A DNA stretch of 64,000 bases from NCBI RefSeq assembly GCF_041276405.1, contig NZ_JBGGGT010000001.1, positions 975,501-1,039,500 on the forward strand. The letters run 5' to 3'. Of the stretch, positions 52,595-62,900 are shown in pieces (position 1 is the first letter of the stretch; every line of letters starts with the position of its first letter). Under the pieces are notes generated by a model that was not told the DNA's origin, made no database searches, and was given only the letters and a program-made list of their open reading frames with translations. The stretch is from Microvirga sp. TS319. GTDB taxonomy: Bacteria; Pseudomonadota; Alphaproteobacteria; Rhizobiales; Beijerinckiaceae. The position numbers and the translations under genes were made by a program.

Positions 52595-53656
52595 TCAGCT
52601 TCTGTTATGAGCTCTCGTCCGTGGCATGGATCGGGGTTTGGCATCCTCGGTGTGAGGCCGCTTTGCCGGTCGGCCCGTCGTTGCCCGAACAATGAGTTCC
52701 GTCGGGATGATGATACGTTCGTCCTGGATCTGGTCCTTGCTCAGGACCTCCGTCAGCAGCTTCACGGCCTGCGTACCTGCATCGGCGCTATGCGCAGCAA
52801 CCGTCGTCAAGGGCGGATAGGTCGTGGCTGCCAGCACGTCGTCGAATCCGACGATGCTCATGTCTTGGGGAATGCGCCAACCGAGATCGGCAAGGCCGGC
52901 CATGATGCCCTGAGCCACGAGATCGTCGAACGCGACCGTTGCCGTGACAGGCATCTTCGCGAGTTCACCGGCCGCCTTCCGGCCAGCCTCGTAATTCGGG
53001 TGATAAGCAGGAACGGAGGTCAGACGGATTCCGAGTTCTTCGGCAGTCGAGATGGCAGCTTGCTGGCGCTGCTCGTTGGCCCAGGAGGCGGGTGGACCAC
53101 TCACGTAGGCGATGTCGCGGTGGCCCAGGCTCGCAAGATGCTCGATGGCGGCGGCGATCCCTGCGCTGACATCCATCAGAATTCGCGGCAGCCCCTCGAT
53201 ATCCCGGTTGATCAAAACCAAAGGACGGCGCGCCGCGTGAGCTCGCACCCTCCCCTCGTCAAGGCGGGGCGAGGCCAGGATGAAGCCTTCCACCTGCGCC
53301 GCCATCTTGGTCAGAAGCATGTCTTCACGCTCCGGCTGCTCGTCCGAGTCGCCCAGGAAGACTGCATAGCCCACGTGATCGGCGTGAGCCTGCGCGGCGC
53401 GAATGAGCGGCGGGAAGAAGGGATTGGCGATATCCGGGACCACGAGGGCGATATTACCCGCGCGACCCGTACTTAAGGCGCGCGCAACCTGGTTCGGGAC
53501 ATAGCCGAGCTTTTCGGCCACTTCGTGGACACGTTTTATTGTTTCAGTCTTCAGGAGGTCGGGCCGGCTGAAAGTCCGCGAAACGGTGGCGCGCGAAACG
53601 CCAGCAGCTTCCGCCACTTGGCTGATCGTAGGCAGTCCCTTTGGGAGGCCTGTCAA
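52595..53656 (-). CDS. LacI-family regulator of the nag operon
   Basis: About 353 residues. The N-terminal helix-turn-helix (TISQVAEAAGVSRATVSRTFS) and hinge helix (NQVARALSTGRAG) are followed by a periplasmic-binding-like domain. VVPDIANPFFPPL, FDDLVAQGIMAGL and DMSIVGFDDV are typical. It is the first gene of the nag operon, and the operator 53681-53700 lies just upstream, so it likely controls itself and the operon, with an amino-sugar phosphate as inducer. AGGAG seven bases upstream supports TTG 53656. An in-frame TTG at 53674 overlaps that Shine-Dalgarno. Confidence 0.87.
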   Translation of the reverse strand: MTGLPKGLPTISQVAEAAGVSRATVSRTFSRPDLLKTETIKRVHEVAEKLGYVPNQVARALSTGRAGNIALVVPDIANPFFPPLIRAAQAHADHVGYAVFLGDSDEQPEREDMLLTKMAAQVEGFILASPRLDEGRVRAHAARRPLVLINRDIEGLPRILMDVSAGIAAAIEHLASLGHRDIAYVSGPPASWANEQRQQAAISTAEELGIRLTSVPAYHPNYEAGRKAAGELAKMPVTATVAFDDLVAQGIMAGLADLGWRIPQDMSIVGFDDVLAATTYPPLTTVAAHSADAGTQAVKLLTEVLSKDQIQDERIIIPTELIVRATTGRPAKRPHTEDAKPRSMPRTRAHNRS

Positions 53657-53680
53657 ACCGAAGCTCCTCGTCAAGGCCTC

Positions 53681-53700
53681 TTATGTAACCGGTTGCATAA
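53681..53700. promoter_or_regulatory. LacI-type operator upstream of the nag operon
   Basis: TTATGTAACCGGTTGCATAA is a 20-base palindrome with the central CG step flanked by AACC/GGTT that LacI proteins recognise. Only one base pair departs from perfect symmetry. It lies 24 bases before the lacI start. I found no second copy before nagB, nagA or the binding-protein genes. Confidence 0.82.
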
Positions 53701-53990
53701 GGATCCTGTCAAGCGAACTCCTACAGCCCATGCTATCGTGCGCCTGCTTGGCGTCGGCGAGCAGCTGTTCAATCACAATCTTGGGTCCGCGCGGCAGATC
53801 GGATTCGGCCTCTTCGATCCGCCAAGGTTTATGCGCCACGCCGCCCACAGCGACGCGTCCTGTGCCGTCCCGCTGAATGATCGCCGCCACCGCGACGAGA
53901 GCAAAGGCGTAAGATGCGCGGTCTCGCACCTTGCGGTAGATCTGCCGGCCGCCGGTGGGCGGTGGCAAGGTCGGTGCCGTAATGAGCTCA
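53701..53990 (-). pseudogene. C-terminal fragment of a xanthine dehydrogenase FAD-binding subunit
   Basis: On the minus strand the frame reads [20 protein letters not shown], then [33 protein letters not shown] and EAESDLPRG. This is the end of the FAD-binding subunit M of xanthine/CO-type molybdenum hydroxylases. Both ends are missing: the left end runs into the nag promoter, and the right end begins at the third codon of kdpA. It is therefore a scrap moved here by rearrangement. Confidence 0.72.
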
Positions 53991-53999
53991 CAGGGTCAT
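53988..53999 (-). pseudogene. kdpA: Start of kdpA, cut after three codons
   Basis: After the kdpF stop the minus strand has AGGAGG, seven bases, then ATG ACC CTG and a TGA. KdpA proteins commonly start Met-Thr-Leu at this place, right behind kdpF. The fourth codon is already part of the foreign fragment. So the ribosome binding site and first three codons of kdpA survive and the rest is gone. Confidence 0.5.
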
Positions 54000-54011
54000 G
54001 GGGCCAGCCTC

Positions 54012-54101
54012 CTAGAACCGTTCCGGCTTGAGCAGCGCCAGGACGAGGTAAACGGCGAGGCCCAAGGCGACGATGCCGCCGAGAAGAAGATCGAGGAACA
54101 T
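54012..54101 (-). CDS. kdpF: KdpF small membrane subunit
   Basis: A 29-residue single-helix peptide: MFLDLLLGGIVALGL, a hydrophobic stretch, and the ending LLKPERF, which is the KdpF signature. KdpF stabilises the KdpABC potassium pump in the inner membrane. Here none of kdpA, kdpB, kdpC, kdpD or kdpE follows, so this peptide is an orphan. It starts 13 bases after another small membrane peptide gene, as in intact rhizobial kdp operons. Confidence 0.8.
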   Translation of the reverse strand: MFLDLLLGGIVALGLAVYLVLALLKPERF

Positions 54102-54114
54102 GGCTTGGCCTCCC

Positions 54115-54198
54115 TCAGAGCCGTTCGGCGGCGCGGGCATACAGCGCCATCAGCGCAAAGAACCCGAGGCCGACGAGAAGATAGACAAGGTCGTACAT
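54115..54198 (-). CDS. Small membrane peptide of the kdp leader
   Basis: A 27-residue peptide with one hydrophobic helix and the ending YARAAERL. Very short frames of this kind (MYDLVYLLVGLGFFALMALY) often stand directly before kdpF in Hyphomicrobiales. Its role is unknown. A GAGGGAGG-like sequence lies between it and kdpF. The 335 bases further upstream hold no gene I can defend and should contain the former kdp promoter. Confidence 0.65.
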   Translation of the reverse strand: MYDLVYLLVGLGFFALMALYARAAERL

Positions 54199-54492
54199 GA
54201 CAGCACCCTAACGTGAGTGCCGAACGCTACGCCCGGAGGCCATCAAATCTCGATTGGGAAGTGCGGCCCCGGAAATAAAGACGGCATAAAAGCCGCTTTG
54301 TACCGGCATGGGACGGCATCCATCGCGGTCCGCCTCAGAGACCATCCATCGGTGTCAAAGCGAACATTAGCAAGGTCGGCTCGGGGTCAAAATTGCCGCT
54401 CCGACCGCTTAACGAATGTCGGCCCTTGAGCGAGACGAACCGAACTCGTTGGGCGCGATTCAGGCTTGCCCGCACAGGAGACGCAATGTCTA

Positions 54493-54525
54493 AGCCCGCC
54501 AGTCTTCGTCGCGATCTGGCGGGCT
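54493..54525 (-). terminator. Terminator of the PHB-depolymerase-type gene
   Basis: Perfect 10-base arms AGCCCGCCAG and CTGGCGGGCT around a 13-base loop, nine bases after the stop codon on the minus strand. Confidence 0.7.
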
Positions 54526-54533
54526 CCATTGGC

Positions 54534-55799
54534 TTACACGGGGGATGCGGCCGACGGCCTCGCATGCTCCAGGAAGAAGCGCATCATCTCACGGCTGGCA
54601 TCAGGTCCCCGTGACTCGGTGTAGGACCCACTCGGACTTCCACCAGACCAGGCATGGCCTGCCCCATGAAGAACCCAATGCTCGAGCAGCGGCTGCCCGC
54701 TGTCATCGTACGCGACCGTGCGGGTATAGCCGATCCCACCGGGAGCCTGCCCGTGGTTGACCGTAGTGCGGAGCTTCGCGCCCGCCCCCGACTGAGCAAT
54801 GACTTGCTCCCCATTGACGGGGTGCACGGTCGTGTCACGATCGCCATGGAACACGATGGTCGGCACAGGCTGCTTGTCCCCACTGTGATAAGGCGCCCCG
54901 CCCTGCCGCATGGCGGCAAACGCCGAAGGCATGTCACGCGCGGCCCCACAGGCCAGGCCCGAGTGGACCCCCACGGCCGCATAGAGATCCGGGTAAGCCG
55001 AGCCCATGATCGCCGCCGCCGCGCCTCCGGCCGAGAGCCCGGCGACGTAGACCCGTCCGGGCGCGACCGAGAAGTCGCTCATGATCTGACGAGTGAGGCC
55101 GGCGATCAGCGAGGGCTCGCCCCGATCCCTCTGCTGATCGGCCGCGTTGAACCAGTTCCAGCACCTGGAGATGTTGGCCGACTGGGTCTGCGCCGGATAG
55201 GCGACGAGGAACGTCTGCTCCTCGGCCAGTTCGTTCATCCGCGTGCCTGCGGCAAAATCATCGGGCGATTGGGTGCAGCCATGCAGCATCACCACGAGCG
55301 GCACAGGCTGACCCGCGTAGCCGCTTGGAACGTAGAGCTTATAGATGCGGCTTCCCGCTGGGTTGGCAAAGGTCCGCTCGTCGAAGCGGGCTCCCTCCGG
55401 CAACGGGGCTGGCGCACGTGGCGGGATTGGACCGGCCAACCCGTCGAGGCCGAGCGCCGAGCCGGGCTGACCCATGCGGTTGAGGAAGCCTCGTAGCGCC
55501 TCCGGCACCTGCGGCTGGGCCGGGCCTCCGTCAAGACCGGGAATCTCTGGGACAAAGTGCGAAGGGTTGAAGTTTGGTGGAGTCCAGGCTCCTCCCCTGG
55601 AGGATGGCGGTACCATGTCGATGATCCGAGTGGCCCGCCCCAAGGGATATTGGCCGGCATCTTCGCCGGTATTGCTGGAGGAAGCCGGCGGATTGGTGCC
55701 TGAAAGCCCTCCCTGAAGGATAGCCATGGCTTCCGCGAGCCGGCCTTCTCGGGTCAGACGGGTTGCTTCGAGAACATTGCTCTGCAGTCTTGCGTTCAT
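54534..55799 (-). CDS. PHB depolymerase-type esterase (extracellular catalytic domain type 1, LpqC-like)
   Basis: A 421-residue alpha/beta-hydrolase. About 130 residues of Pro/Gly-rich N-terminal region precede the domain. The oxyanion motif LHGCTQSPDDFAAGTRMN, the lipase box GLSAGGA (nucleophile Ser), the Asp in FHGDRDTTVHP and the His in HGAGHAWSGG make a full triad. No signal peptide is seen. Relatives are annotated as short-chain PHB depolymerases or feruloyl-esterase-like proteins. The open frame begins at 55883, but MNARLQ at 55799 is the common family start. Confidence 0.82.
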   Translation of the reverse strand: MNARLQSNVLEATRLTREGRLAEAMAILQGGLSGTNPPASSSNTGEDAGQYPLGRATRIIDMVPPSSRGGAWTPPNFNPSHFVPEIPGLDGGPAQPQVPEALRGFLNRMGQPGSALGLDGLAGPIPPRAPAPLPEGARFDERTFANPAGSRIYKLYVPSGYAGQPVPLVVMLHGCTQSPDDFAAGTRMNELAEEQTFLVAYPAQTQSANISRCWNWFNAADQQRDRGEPSLIAGLTRQIMSDFSVAPGRVYVAGLSAGGAAAAIMGSAYPDLYAAVGVHSGLACGAARDMPSAFAAMRQGGAPYHSGDKQPVPTIVFHGDRDTTVHPVNGEQVIAQSGAGAKLRTTVNHGQAPGGIGYTRTVAYDDSGQPLLEHWVLHGAGHAWSGGSPSGSYTESRGPDASREMMRFFLEHARPSAASPV

Positions 55800-55869
55800 C
55801 AGTTTGGTCCTGTTGTCGGGCAAAGCGGAACCTGCCCCTTCCTGTGGGGAAGGGTTGGGTAGGCTCCGG

Positions 55870-55960
55870 AGCATCGGGCGCAAAAGCGGGAACCGGTCTT
55901 GCCTGGAAAGATGCTCAAAAACAGTGCCTTACAGCGCCGGATGTGCGTTCGATGCTGTAA
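55870..55960 (+). repeat. Intergenic repeat, type 2, copy 2
   Basis: About 90 bases with GAGCATCGGGCGC, GCGGGAACCGGTCTTGC and AAGATGCTCAAAA, ending in CGATGCTGTAA. It follows the copy at 21401-21503 in order and orientation. It lies upstream of the esterase gene. Confidence 0.6.
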
Positions 55961-55990
55961 ACACGGTGAGACGGGCGTGAGCCCTGGCGG

Positions 55991-56410
55991 TCAGCGAATG
56001 CGGTCCTTCAGCGCCTCTTTGACAGCGGGGCTGGCGTGCAAGGCGCCGAGCACGTGAACGGAGGCGATTGTCTGTCGGGCCAGCTCGGGCGCGACATCGC
56101 CGGCGATGCTGGCGAGACCGAGAACCTGGATGTGCAACACTTCGCCGGCCGCTTGCACGGCCTCGAGGTCCTGGCGGCTGTAGTGGCGCAGGCCAAGGTC
56201 GAGTTGGTGTCGTGCGACGGATTTCGTGACCGCGTCGTTATGCCGGTCGAGCTGGTTTCGTATCGCCGTCCGGATGAAGTCTGTCCTGTTTGAATAGAAT
56301 CCCTCCTGGACCAGGAGGTCGACATGGCCGAGGTCGACATAGCCGAGATTGATCGTGATTTTCTCGCTGTCGGACGGCCTAGGCCGAAGTTCGTGCACGT
56401 TGTTTGCCAT
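55991..56410 (-). CDS. CopG-family (ribbon-helix-helix) regulator
   Basis: A 139-residue protein. Residues about 14-52 form a ribbon-helix-helix: KITINLGYVDLGHVDLLVQE, then YSNRTDFIRTAIRNQLDRH, with the Ile/Thr strand that contacts DNA. The rest is helical and may form a higher-order multimer. The length is greater than that of ParD antitoxins (about 80 residues), and no toxin gene is adjacent. A perfect palindrome lies directly upstream at 56425-56444, so it very probably represses itself. ATG 56410 is preceded by GAGGATGG. Earlier in-frame ATGs exist. Confidence 0.82.
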   Translation of the reverse strand: MANNVHELRPRPSDSEKITINLGYVDLGHVDLLVQEGFYSNRTDFIRTAIRNQLDRHNDAVTKSVARHQLDLGLRHYSRQDLEAVQAAGEVLHIQVLGLASIAGDVAPELARQTIASVHVLGALHASPAVKEALKDRIR

Positions 56411-56424
56411 AATAACCATCCTCA

Positions 56425-56444
56425 TACCATCCACCTGGATGGTA
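56425..56444. promoter_or_regulatory. Operator of the CopG-family gene
   Basis: TACCATCCACCTGGATGGTA is a perfect 9+2+9 palindrome 14 bases upstream of the start. Such sites suit two ribbon-helix-helix dimers. Confidence 0.8.
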
Positions 56445-56610
56445 GATAAGAGTGGTTACAGAGGGATTCAAGACCCAATTCCGATTTGCGCTGAACGCCT
56501 CTGTTGCACCAATGAGATTGGGCGAGCTGTCTCAGGAGCCTGGGCCCCTGGGTCACATCAGCCTGTCACGTTGGTTCTCTGTCGTGACCCGATATGCAGG
56601 GTGGGCCTGG

Positions 56611-56766
56611 AGCATCGGACCCAAAAGTGGAATCCGCTTTTGGGATTGAATCCGATGCTCCCTTCTTGGAAAGAGCGCATCGTTCATTGCGGACCCGAAG
56701 GGCCGCGTCAGCGAATACCGGGTCCACTTTTCGCTAGCGCGGCCCGCTGGGTCCGCACGATGCGCT
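56611..56766 (-). repeat. Intergenic palindromic repeat, type 1, copy 3 (reverse)
   Basis: About 156 bases. Its reverse complement matches 33371-33527 and 32713-32878: GGAGCATCGGA, CCAAAAGTGGA and its hairpin partner, GAGCGCATCGTT, GCGGACCCGAAGGGCC and a final GTCCGCACGATGCGCT. It lies between the CopG and RTX genes. The rest of the 56445-56955 gap holds nothing else I can name. Confidence 0.72.
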
Positions 56767-56955
56767 AACTGTCCGGATGTGAGCCTCCTTTGCAGCTGCG
56801 ACAACTTGGAGGGCTTGCGGCAACGCATCTGGATCGGGCGGCTTCGCGTGCCGGTTGGCTGACTTCGGCTCGGCGGGGCAGACCGTCAAAGCGCCAAGCA
56901 TATGCCTCAATCGCGCAACGCACCTGATCCCCAACTACGTCTCGCCACCAACAGA

Positions 56956-59900
56956 TTAGACAAACCGGAAATCATCGGCGTGGAGGCTTGAGCGCTGCAC
57001 GTTCTTCAGCGTGATCGTGTTGCTCGTATCGACCGTAATCACCACATCGGAACCGACTTGAGATGCTGCCGCCAGCACGGTTGTCACATCTGCAAAGAGG
57101 CTCGTGCTGAACTCGATCACATCACCGGATCCGGCACCGGCCTGGAAGTCGGTGACGACGTCCTTCCCGAAGCCCGTCGTAAACGCGAACACGTCGGAAC
57201 CAGCACCTCCCGTCAAAGTATCGTTTCCTGCGCCGCCGAAGAGGATATTGGTCGCTGCATTGCCGATCATCACGTTGTTCAGGGTATTGCCTGTGCCGTT
57301 GATCGCCGATGTTCCGATCAGCGTCAGGTTCTCCACATTGGCGGCAAGGCCATGGCTGATCGAGCTCTGAACCGTGTCGGTGCCCTGGCTCGCCGCCTCG
57401 ATGACCACATCGCCTGCATCGTCGACCACGTAGATATCGTTGCCCAGACCGCCGCTCATCTGATCGGCGCCCTCGCGCCCATCCAGTGTATTTGCGCCAG
57501 AGTTCCCGGTGAGGACGTTGTTGAGGCCGTTGCCGGTGCCATGGATCGCCGCGGTCCCCGTCAGGGTCAGGTTCTCGAGATTGGCTCCCACGGTCAGGGT
57601 GATGGAGCTCTGCACGGTGTCCGTGCCCTCGTCAGCGGCCTCCACGATCATGTCCGCCACACTGTCGACGATGTAGGTGTCATTCCCGACCCCGCCGGAG
57701 AGCAGGTCGTTCCCTGCTCCGCCATTCAAGGTGTCATCCCCGATCCCACCTTCCAGCATGTTCGCGCCGGAGTTACCCGTCAGCACATTGGCGAGCTCGT
57801 TCCCCGTGCCGTTGATGGCTGCCGTGCCCGTCAGGGTCAGGTTCTCCAGGTTGGCACCCAGCACATAGCCGATCGCGCTTTGAACCGTGTCCGTGCCTGC
57901 ACTGGCCGCCTCCATCACACCATCGCCGATGTCGTCGACGATATAGGTGTCGTTTCCGGCGCCACCGCTCATCTGGTCCGCGCCTGCGCCGCCATTGAGC
58001 GTATTGGCGCCGGAGTTCCCGATGAGCACATTATCGAGTGCGTTGCCTGTCCCGCTGGCAGCGATCCCCGTGAGGGTCAGATTTTCCACAAAAGCACTCA
58101 GGGTAAAGCTCACGGAGCTCTGGACGGTGTCGATGCCCTCGTTGATCGCCTCGATCACCACGTCCCCGGCGTTGTCGACGATATAGATGTCGTCTCCAGT
58201 GCCGCCTGAGAGCGTATCGGCTCCCGTGCCGCCGTTGAGGGTGTCGTCCCCTGCCCCGCCCGTGAGGACATTCGCGCCGGAGTTTCCGGTCAGGGCGTTC
58301 GCCAGCTCGTTGCCTGTGCCATTGATCGCAGATGTTCCGGTCAGCGTCAGGTTCTCGATGTTGGCAGCAAGGGTATAGCTGACGGAGCTCTGGACCGTAT
58401 CGATGCCTTCGCCTCCCAGCTCGATAACCGTGTCGCCCGTGTTGTCGATCACGTAGGTGTCGTTGCCGAGCCCACCTGTCAGGGTGTCGGCTCCGGCGCC
58501 GCCGTTCAGGGTGTTGTTGGCGGCATTGCCAAGCAGGACATTGTCGAGGGCGTTACCCGTCCCTGTCGTCGCCGTTCCAGTGAGCATCAGGTTCTCGAGA
58601 TTGGCTCCCAAGGTCAGGGAGACCGAGCTCTGAACGGTGTCCGTGCCCTCACCGAGGGCTTCGGCAATGATATCGCTTGCGCTCTCGACGATGTATGTGT
58701 CGTTGCCGAGCCCTCCCACGAGGGTATCGACCCCGGCCCCACCATTCAGGATGTCGTCGCCGCCGTCGCCATTCAGCGTATTGGCGGCCGAGTTGCCGGT
58801 CAGCACATTGGCAAGCCCGTTCCCGGTGCCGCTGATGGCAGCGGTTCCCATCAGGGTCAGGTTCTCCACGTTGGCAGCAAGCGTATAACTGGCCGAGCTT
58901 TGAACCGTGTCCGTTCCCTCGCCCGCGTTTTCGCTAATCAGATCGCCGCCATTGTCGACCACATAGGTATCGTTGCCTTCGCCGCCGATCAGGAGATCGG
59001 CCCCGGCACCACCATTGAGGGTGTCCTGGCCGGCCCCTCCATCGAGCGTATTGGCGCCGGCATTGCCGGTAAGAAGGTTGGAAAGCGCATTTCCGGTGCC
59101 GCTGATGGCAGCCGTGCCGGTGAGAGCCAGGTTCTCCACGTTCGCCGCGAGGATGTAGCTGCTGGCGGAACTTTGCACCGTGTCGATATCGGCGCTCTCT
59201 GCCTCGACAATGACGTCGCCGCCATTGTCGACCACGTAGATATCGTTGCCGGCACCACCGATCAGGGTATCTATGCCAGCCCCGCCATCGAGAGTATTGG
59301 AGCTGGCATTGCCGACAAGCACATTGTCGAGGGTGTTGCCTGTCCCGCTGATGGCGGTGGTCCCGGTGAGGGTCAGGTTCTCCACGTTGGCCGCAAGGGT
59401 CAGAGTGACGGAGCTCAGGACCGTATCCGTGCCTTCGTCGGTGAGTTCCGTGATCACATCGCTCGTGCGGTCGACGACATAAGTGTCGTATCCGAGGCCA
59501 CCGATGAGCGTATCGCTGCCACTCCCGCCATCCAGCGTATCGTCGCCGCCCCCGCCGCTCAGCTTGTTGAAGCCGGAGTTGCCGGCCAGCACGTTAGCGA
59601 GTTCGTTCCCCGTCCCACTGATGCCCGACGTGCCTGTGAGGATCAGGTTCTCCACGTTGGCGGCAAGCGTATAGCTGACAGAACTCTGGACGGTGTCGAT
59701 GCCCTCACCGGCGTTCTCGACGATGATGGCTCGCCCTTCGAAGATGTAAGTGTCGTCCCCCAAACCGCCGAGAAGGGTATCGTCGCCCGCGCCTCCCGAT
59801 GTCGTGCTCCCGCCAAAGCCGATGATCGTGTCATTGCCGAGGCCACCATTGATCAGATCGGCGACACCCCGGAAGCCATAGATCGTATCGTCCCCATCCG

Positions 59901-62900
59901 TGGCTCCCATCAACTGCTGCCGGATTTGCTCTATGGTCAAGGAGTCTCCGCCGCTGAACTGAAACCTCTCGATTCCGCTGTTCGGCGCATAGAACTGATC
60001 GTCGACCGTAATTCTTTGACCCGTGCTTGTGATGTCGATGTACAGGTCGTTCCTATCGCCAGTTGACCGGGAGAAGACGAGATCATTCAGCCCAATTCCT
60101 GGGCCAAAGAATAGAATGTCCTCATCCGGACTGCTCGTGCTCCCTGGGTCCGTTATCGTATCGCTGCCTTCATTGATATTGTATCCATATGTATCGCCGC
60201 CTTGGCCGCCGTTCAGAAGATCGTCGCCTTGACCGCCGTTCAAGGTATCCTGGCCATTGCCAGCATAGAGTTCGTCGTGCCCTTCTCCACCAAGCAACCA
60301 GTCCTCTCCATCCAATCCATCGAGCGTATCGTCGCCTAAACCGCCGGACACGACATCGTCCCCCCCAAAGGCTTGGATGACATCGCTCCCGTCAGTACGG
60401 GCATTGCTTAGGATCATCGCACGCAGTTGGGCGGCGCGTAGAATCTGGCCGTCACCGAACGTGATCTTCTCGACACCGATTGCAGCATCCGACGAGAATT
60501 GTCCGTCGAGCATGATGAAGCCATCGCTCCCTTGGAAGCTCAGGATAGCATCGTTGACGTCCTGCATCGACCGCGTGACAATCAGGTTCGAGAGGCGCAG
60601 GGTCGGCCCCAGAATGAGATGATCGGTTCCCCAAGGGGAACTGCCTGCGATCGTATCGCTCCCATCTCCCTCGTTGTAGCGGTAGGTATCGCTTCCAGCC
60701 CCGCCATCCAGCCAGTCGTCACCTGTACCGCCGATCAAGGTATCGTCTCCCGCGAAACCTTTGATCGTATCGCTCCCGGCGCCCCCATCGATATGGTTGC
60801 TCAAGGGATCGCCGTTAATCTCGTTCCCACCTTCGGTAGCGGCCAACGTAGCCCAATTATTGAACAACGTCTCCCGGGACCAAACTTCCCCATTTCCGAA
60901 AACAATTTCGTCGACGCCATAACGAAAGCCGGATTGGGAAAATTGCTCATCCAGCACGATGGTGCCGACAATCTCATCGCCATCGGAAATAAACTCAAGT
61001 CTCAGGTCATCCACATCCGAGGTCGAGCGGATCAACCGAGCATGGGATGAAACCAAGCCGGAACCTAGAACAAGCCGATTAACGGCTCCAGATTCGGAAG
61101 CGATATCAGAGATCGTATCGTCTCCATCACCAGGAGTATAAACGTACGTATCACTACCATTGTTACCGATCAGCTTATCGTTGCCGAATCCTCCGATGAG
61201 CGTATCGTTACCGCTTCCACCCTCGATCACATCATCGCCTGCTCCAGCCGCGATAAGATCATCGATCCAGAATCCCTTAACCGTGTCTGCGCCATCAGAG
61301 ATCCTTGCATCAAGGATCGCCCTGTAGACATCCGCTTGCGTCCAGATCTGGCCGTCCCCAAAGACAATTCGGTCAACCTCAGGTCTACCGCCGAAGTCCT
61401 CTAGCAGGATGGACCCCATAGCCGAGCCATCGGTTCCTCTGAAATTCAGCGTAATATCATAAGGGTCGCTGGCCGATTGTGTGGCGCTGACGCTCGCAAT
61501 CGTCAGGCCCGCACCCAGGATCAGCGTTCCACCAAGACTATCCGAAGTGGCGTTTGAAGTGCCGATCGTGTCGTTGCCATCGCCGATATTGTAAATGTAG
61601 GTATCCCTGCCCGTTCTTCCAGCGAGGTAGTCATCCCCAAGACCACCTTCCAGATAGTCGCTCACCCCATTGTACCCGATAAGCACATCATTTTCGGACG
61701 TCGCGACAAGCCCTTTCGCGCGGATTGTTTCTTGTGACCAGCGAGTACCGTCCGCAAAGCGAATTTCCGAGACTCCCCAGTACCAGGCTAAGAATTGATT
61801 GCGGATCGTCAGCGTGTCCTGAGTGCCTGCGATCGTCAGGATCAGATCGTTGCCTCTGCTGTCCTGAGAGAGAACAAGATCATCAGGTGCTACTCCGTCA
61901 GCAAGAATCAGAATATCGCCTGATGAGGCCCCATCATCGATCACATCCTGACCATAACCGCGCCCGAATATGTATGTGTCTGCACCGGATCCCCCTTTTA
62001 GCGTGTCGTTGCCAGCACCGCCGTCGAGAGTATCGGCGGACGAGAACCCGGTCAGGAGGTCGCCCAGAGGCGTGCCGGCCAGAAGGTACGTACGGATCGT
62101 CGCGCGATCCCAAACCGTACCATCGGCAAAGACGAACTCTTCGATGCCTGGCCCATTCTGACTGAATGCCTCCTTGATGGTTAAGCGATCGGATGATCCT
62201 GAAATCCGAACAATGAGGTCAAGCGTGATGTCGTCCCTGGCAAGGATGAGATCAGCCGGCGTGACATCGGCGCCCAAGAGAACTCGGTCGATACGGCCAT
62301 CATCTTTCTCGATGATCGTATCGGAACCGGAACCACGTCCGAAGATATAGGTGTCGGCTCCAGTACCGCCCTCAAGGGTATCATCTCCTGCTCCTCCGTC
62401 GAGCGTATCGTTCCGACCGTTCGCCCCAACGAGATAGTCTGCACCTTCCGTCGCAGGAGACAGGCTCATATAGACATCCCACCACTCGATCGCCGTGCCA
62501 TCGGCGAACTCGAAACGTTCGATTGCCGGTTTGCCGGGTGTCAGCTGATCCAGGATCGTCAAACGATCACCCGTGCCTCCGATCTCAACCACGAGATGAT
62601 TGGTCCCGTTCTCCCGCCGGAAGACAACCTCGTCGGGCAGGACATCGGCCGTGAAACGCACCCTGTTCAGTTCGTGGGTGCCAAGCCCACCGGTTCCGAT
62701 GCCATCGTACTCGCGGATCGTGTCAATGCCGAAACCGCGACCGAAAAGATAGGTATCATCGTGTACTCCCCCGCGCAGAAGATCGTTGCCGCCTCCGCCG
62801 ACCAGGAGGTTTTCATGGAAGAAGGAGCCCACCAGGGTTTCGCTTTCTCCTGTTCCGACAAGAGAGCCAAGGATCTGTTCATAGGAAAGCTCGACCCCTT

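Noticed and set aside
57300..59700. Regularly spaced repeats that could look like a CRISPR array
   Set aside because: The period is 240-270 bases, the units are coding and in frame, and there are no unique spacers or cas genes.
57058..60066. Two plus-strand frames of over 380 residues with repeating words (57058-58209 and 58900-60066)
   Set aside because: They mirror the RTX repeats of the opposite strand, so their repetition is inherited, and neither has a ribosome binding site.
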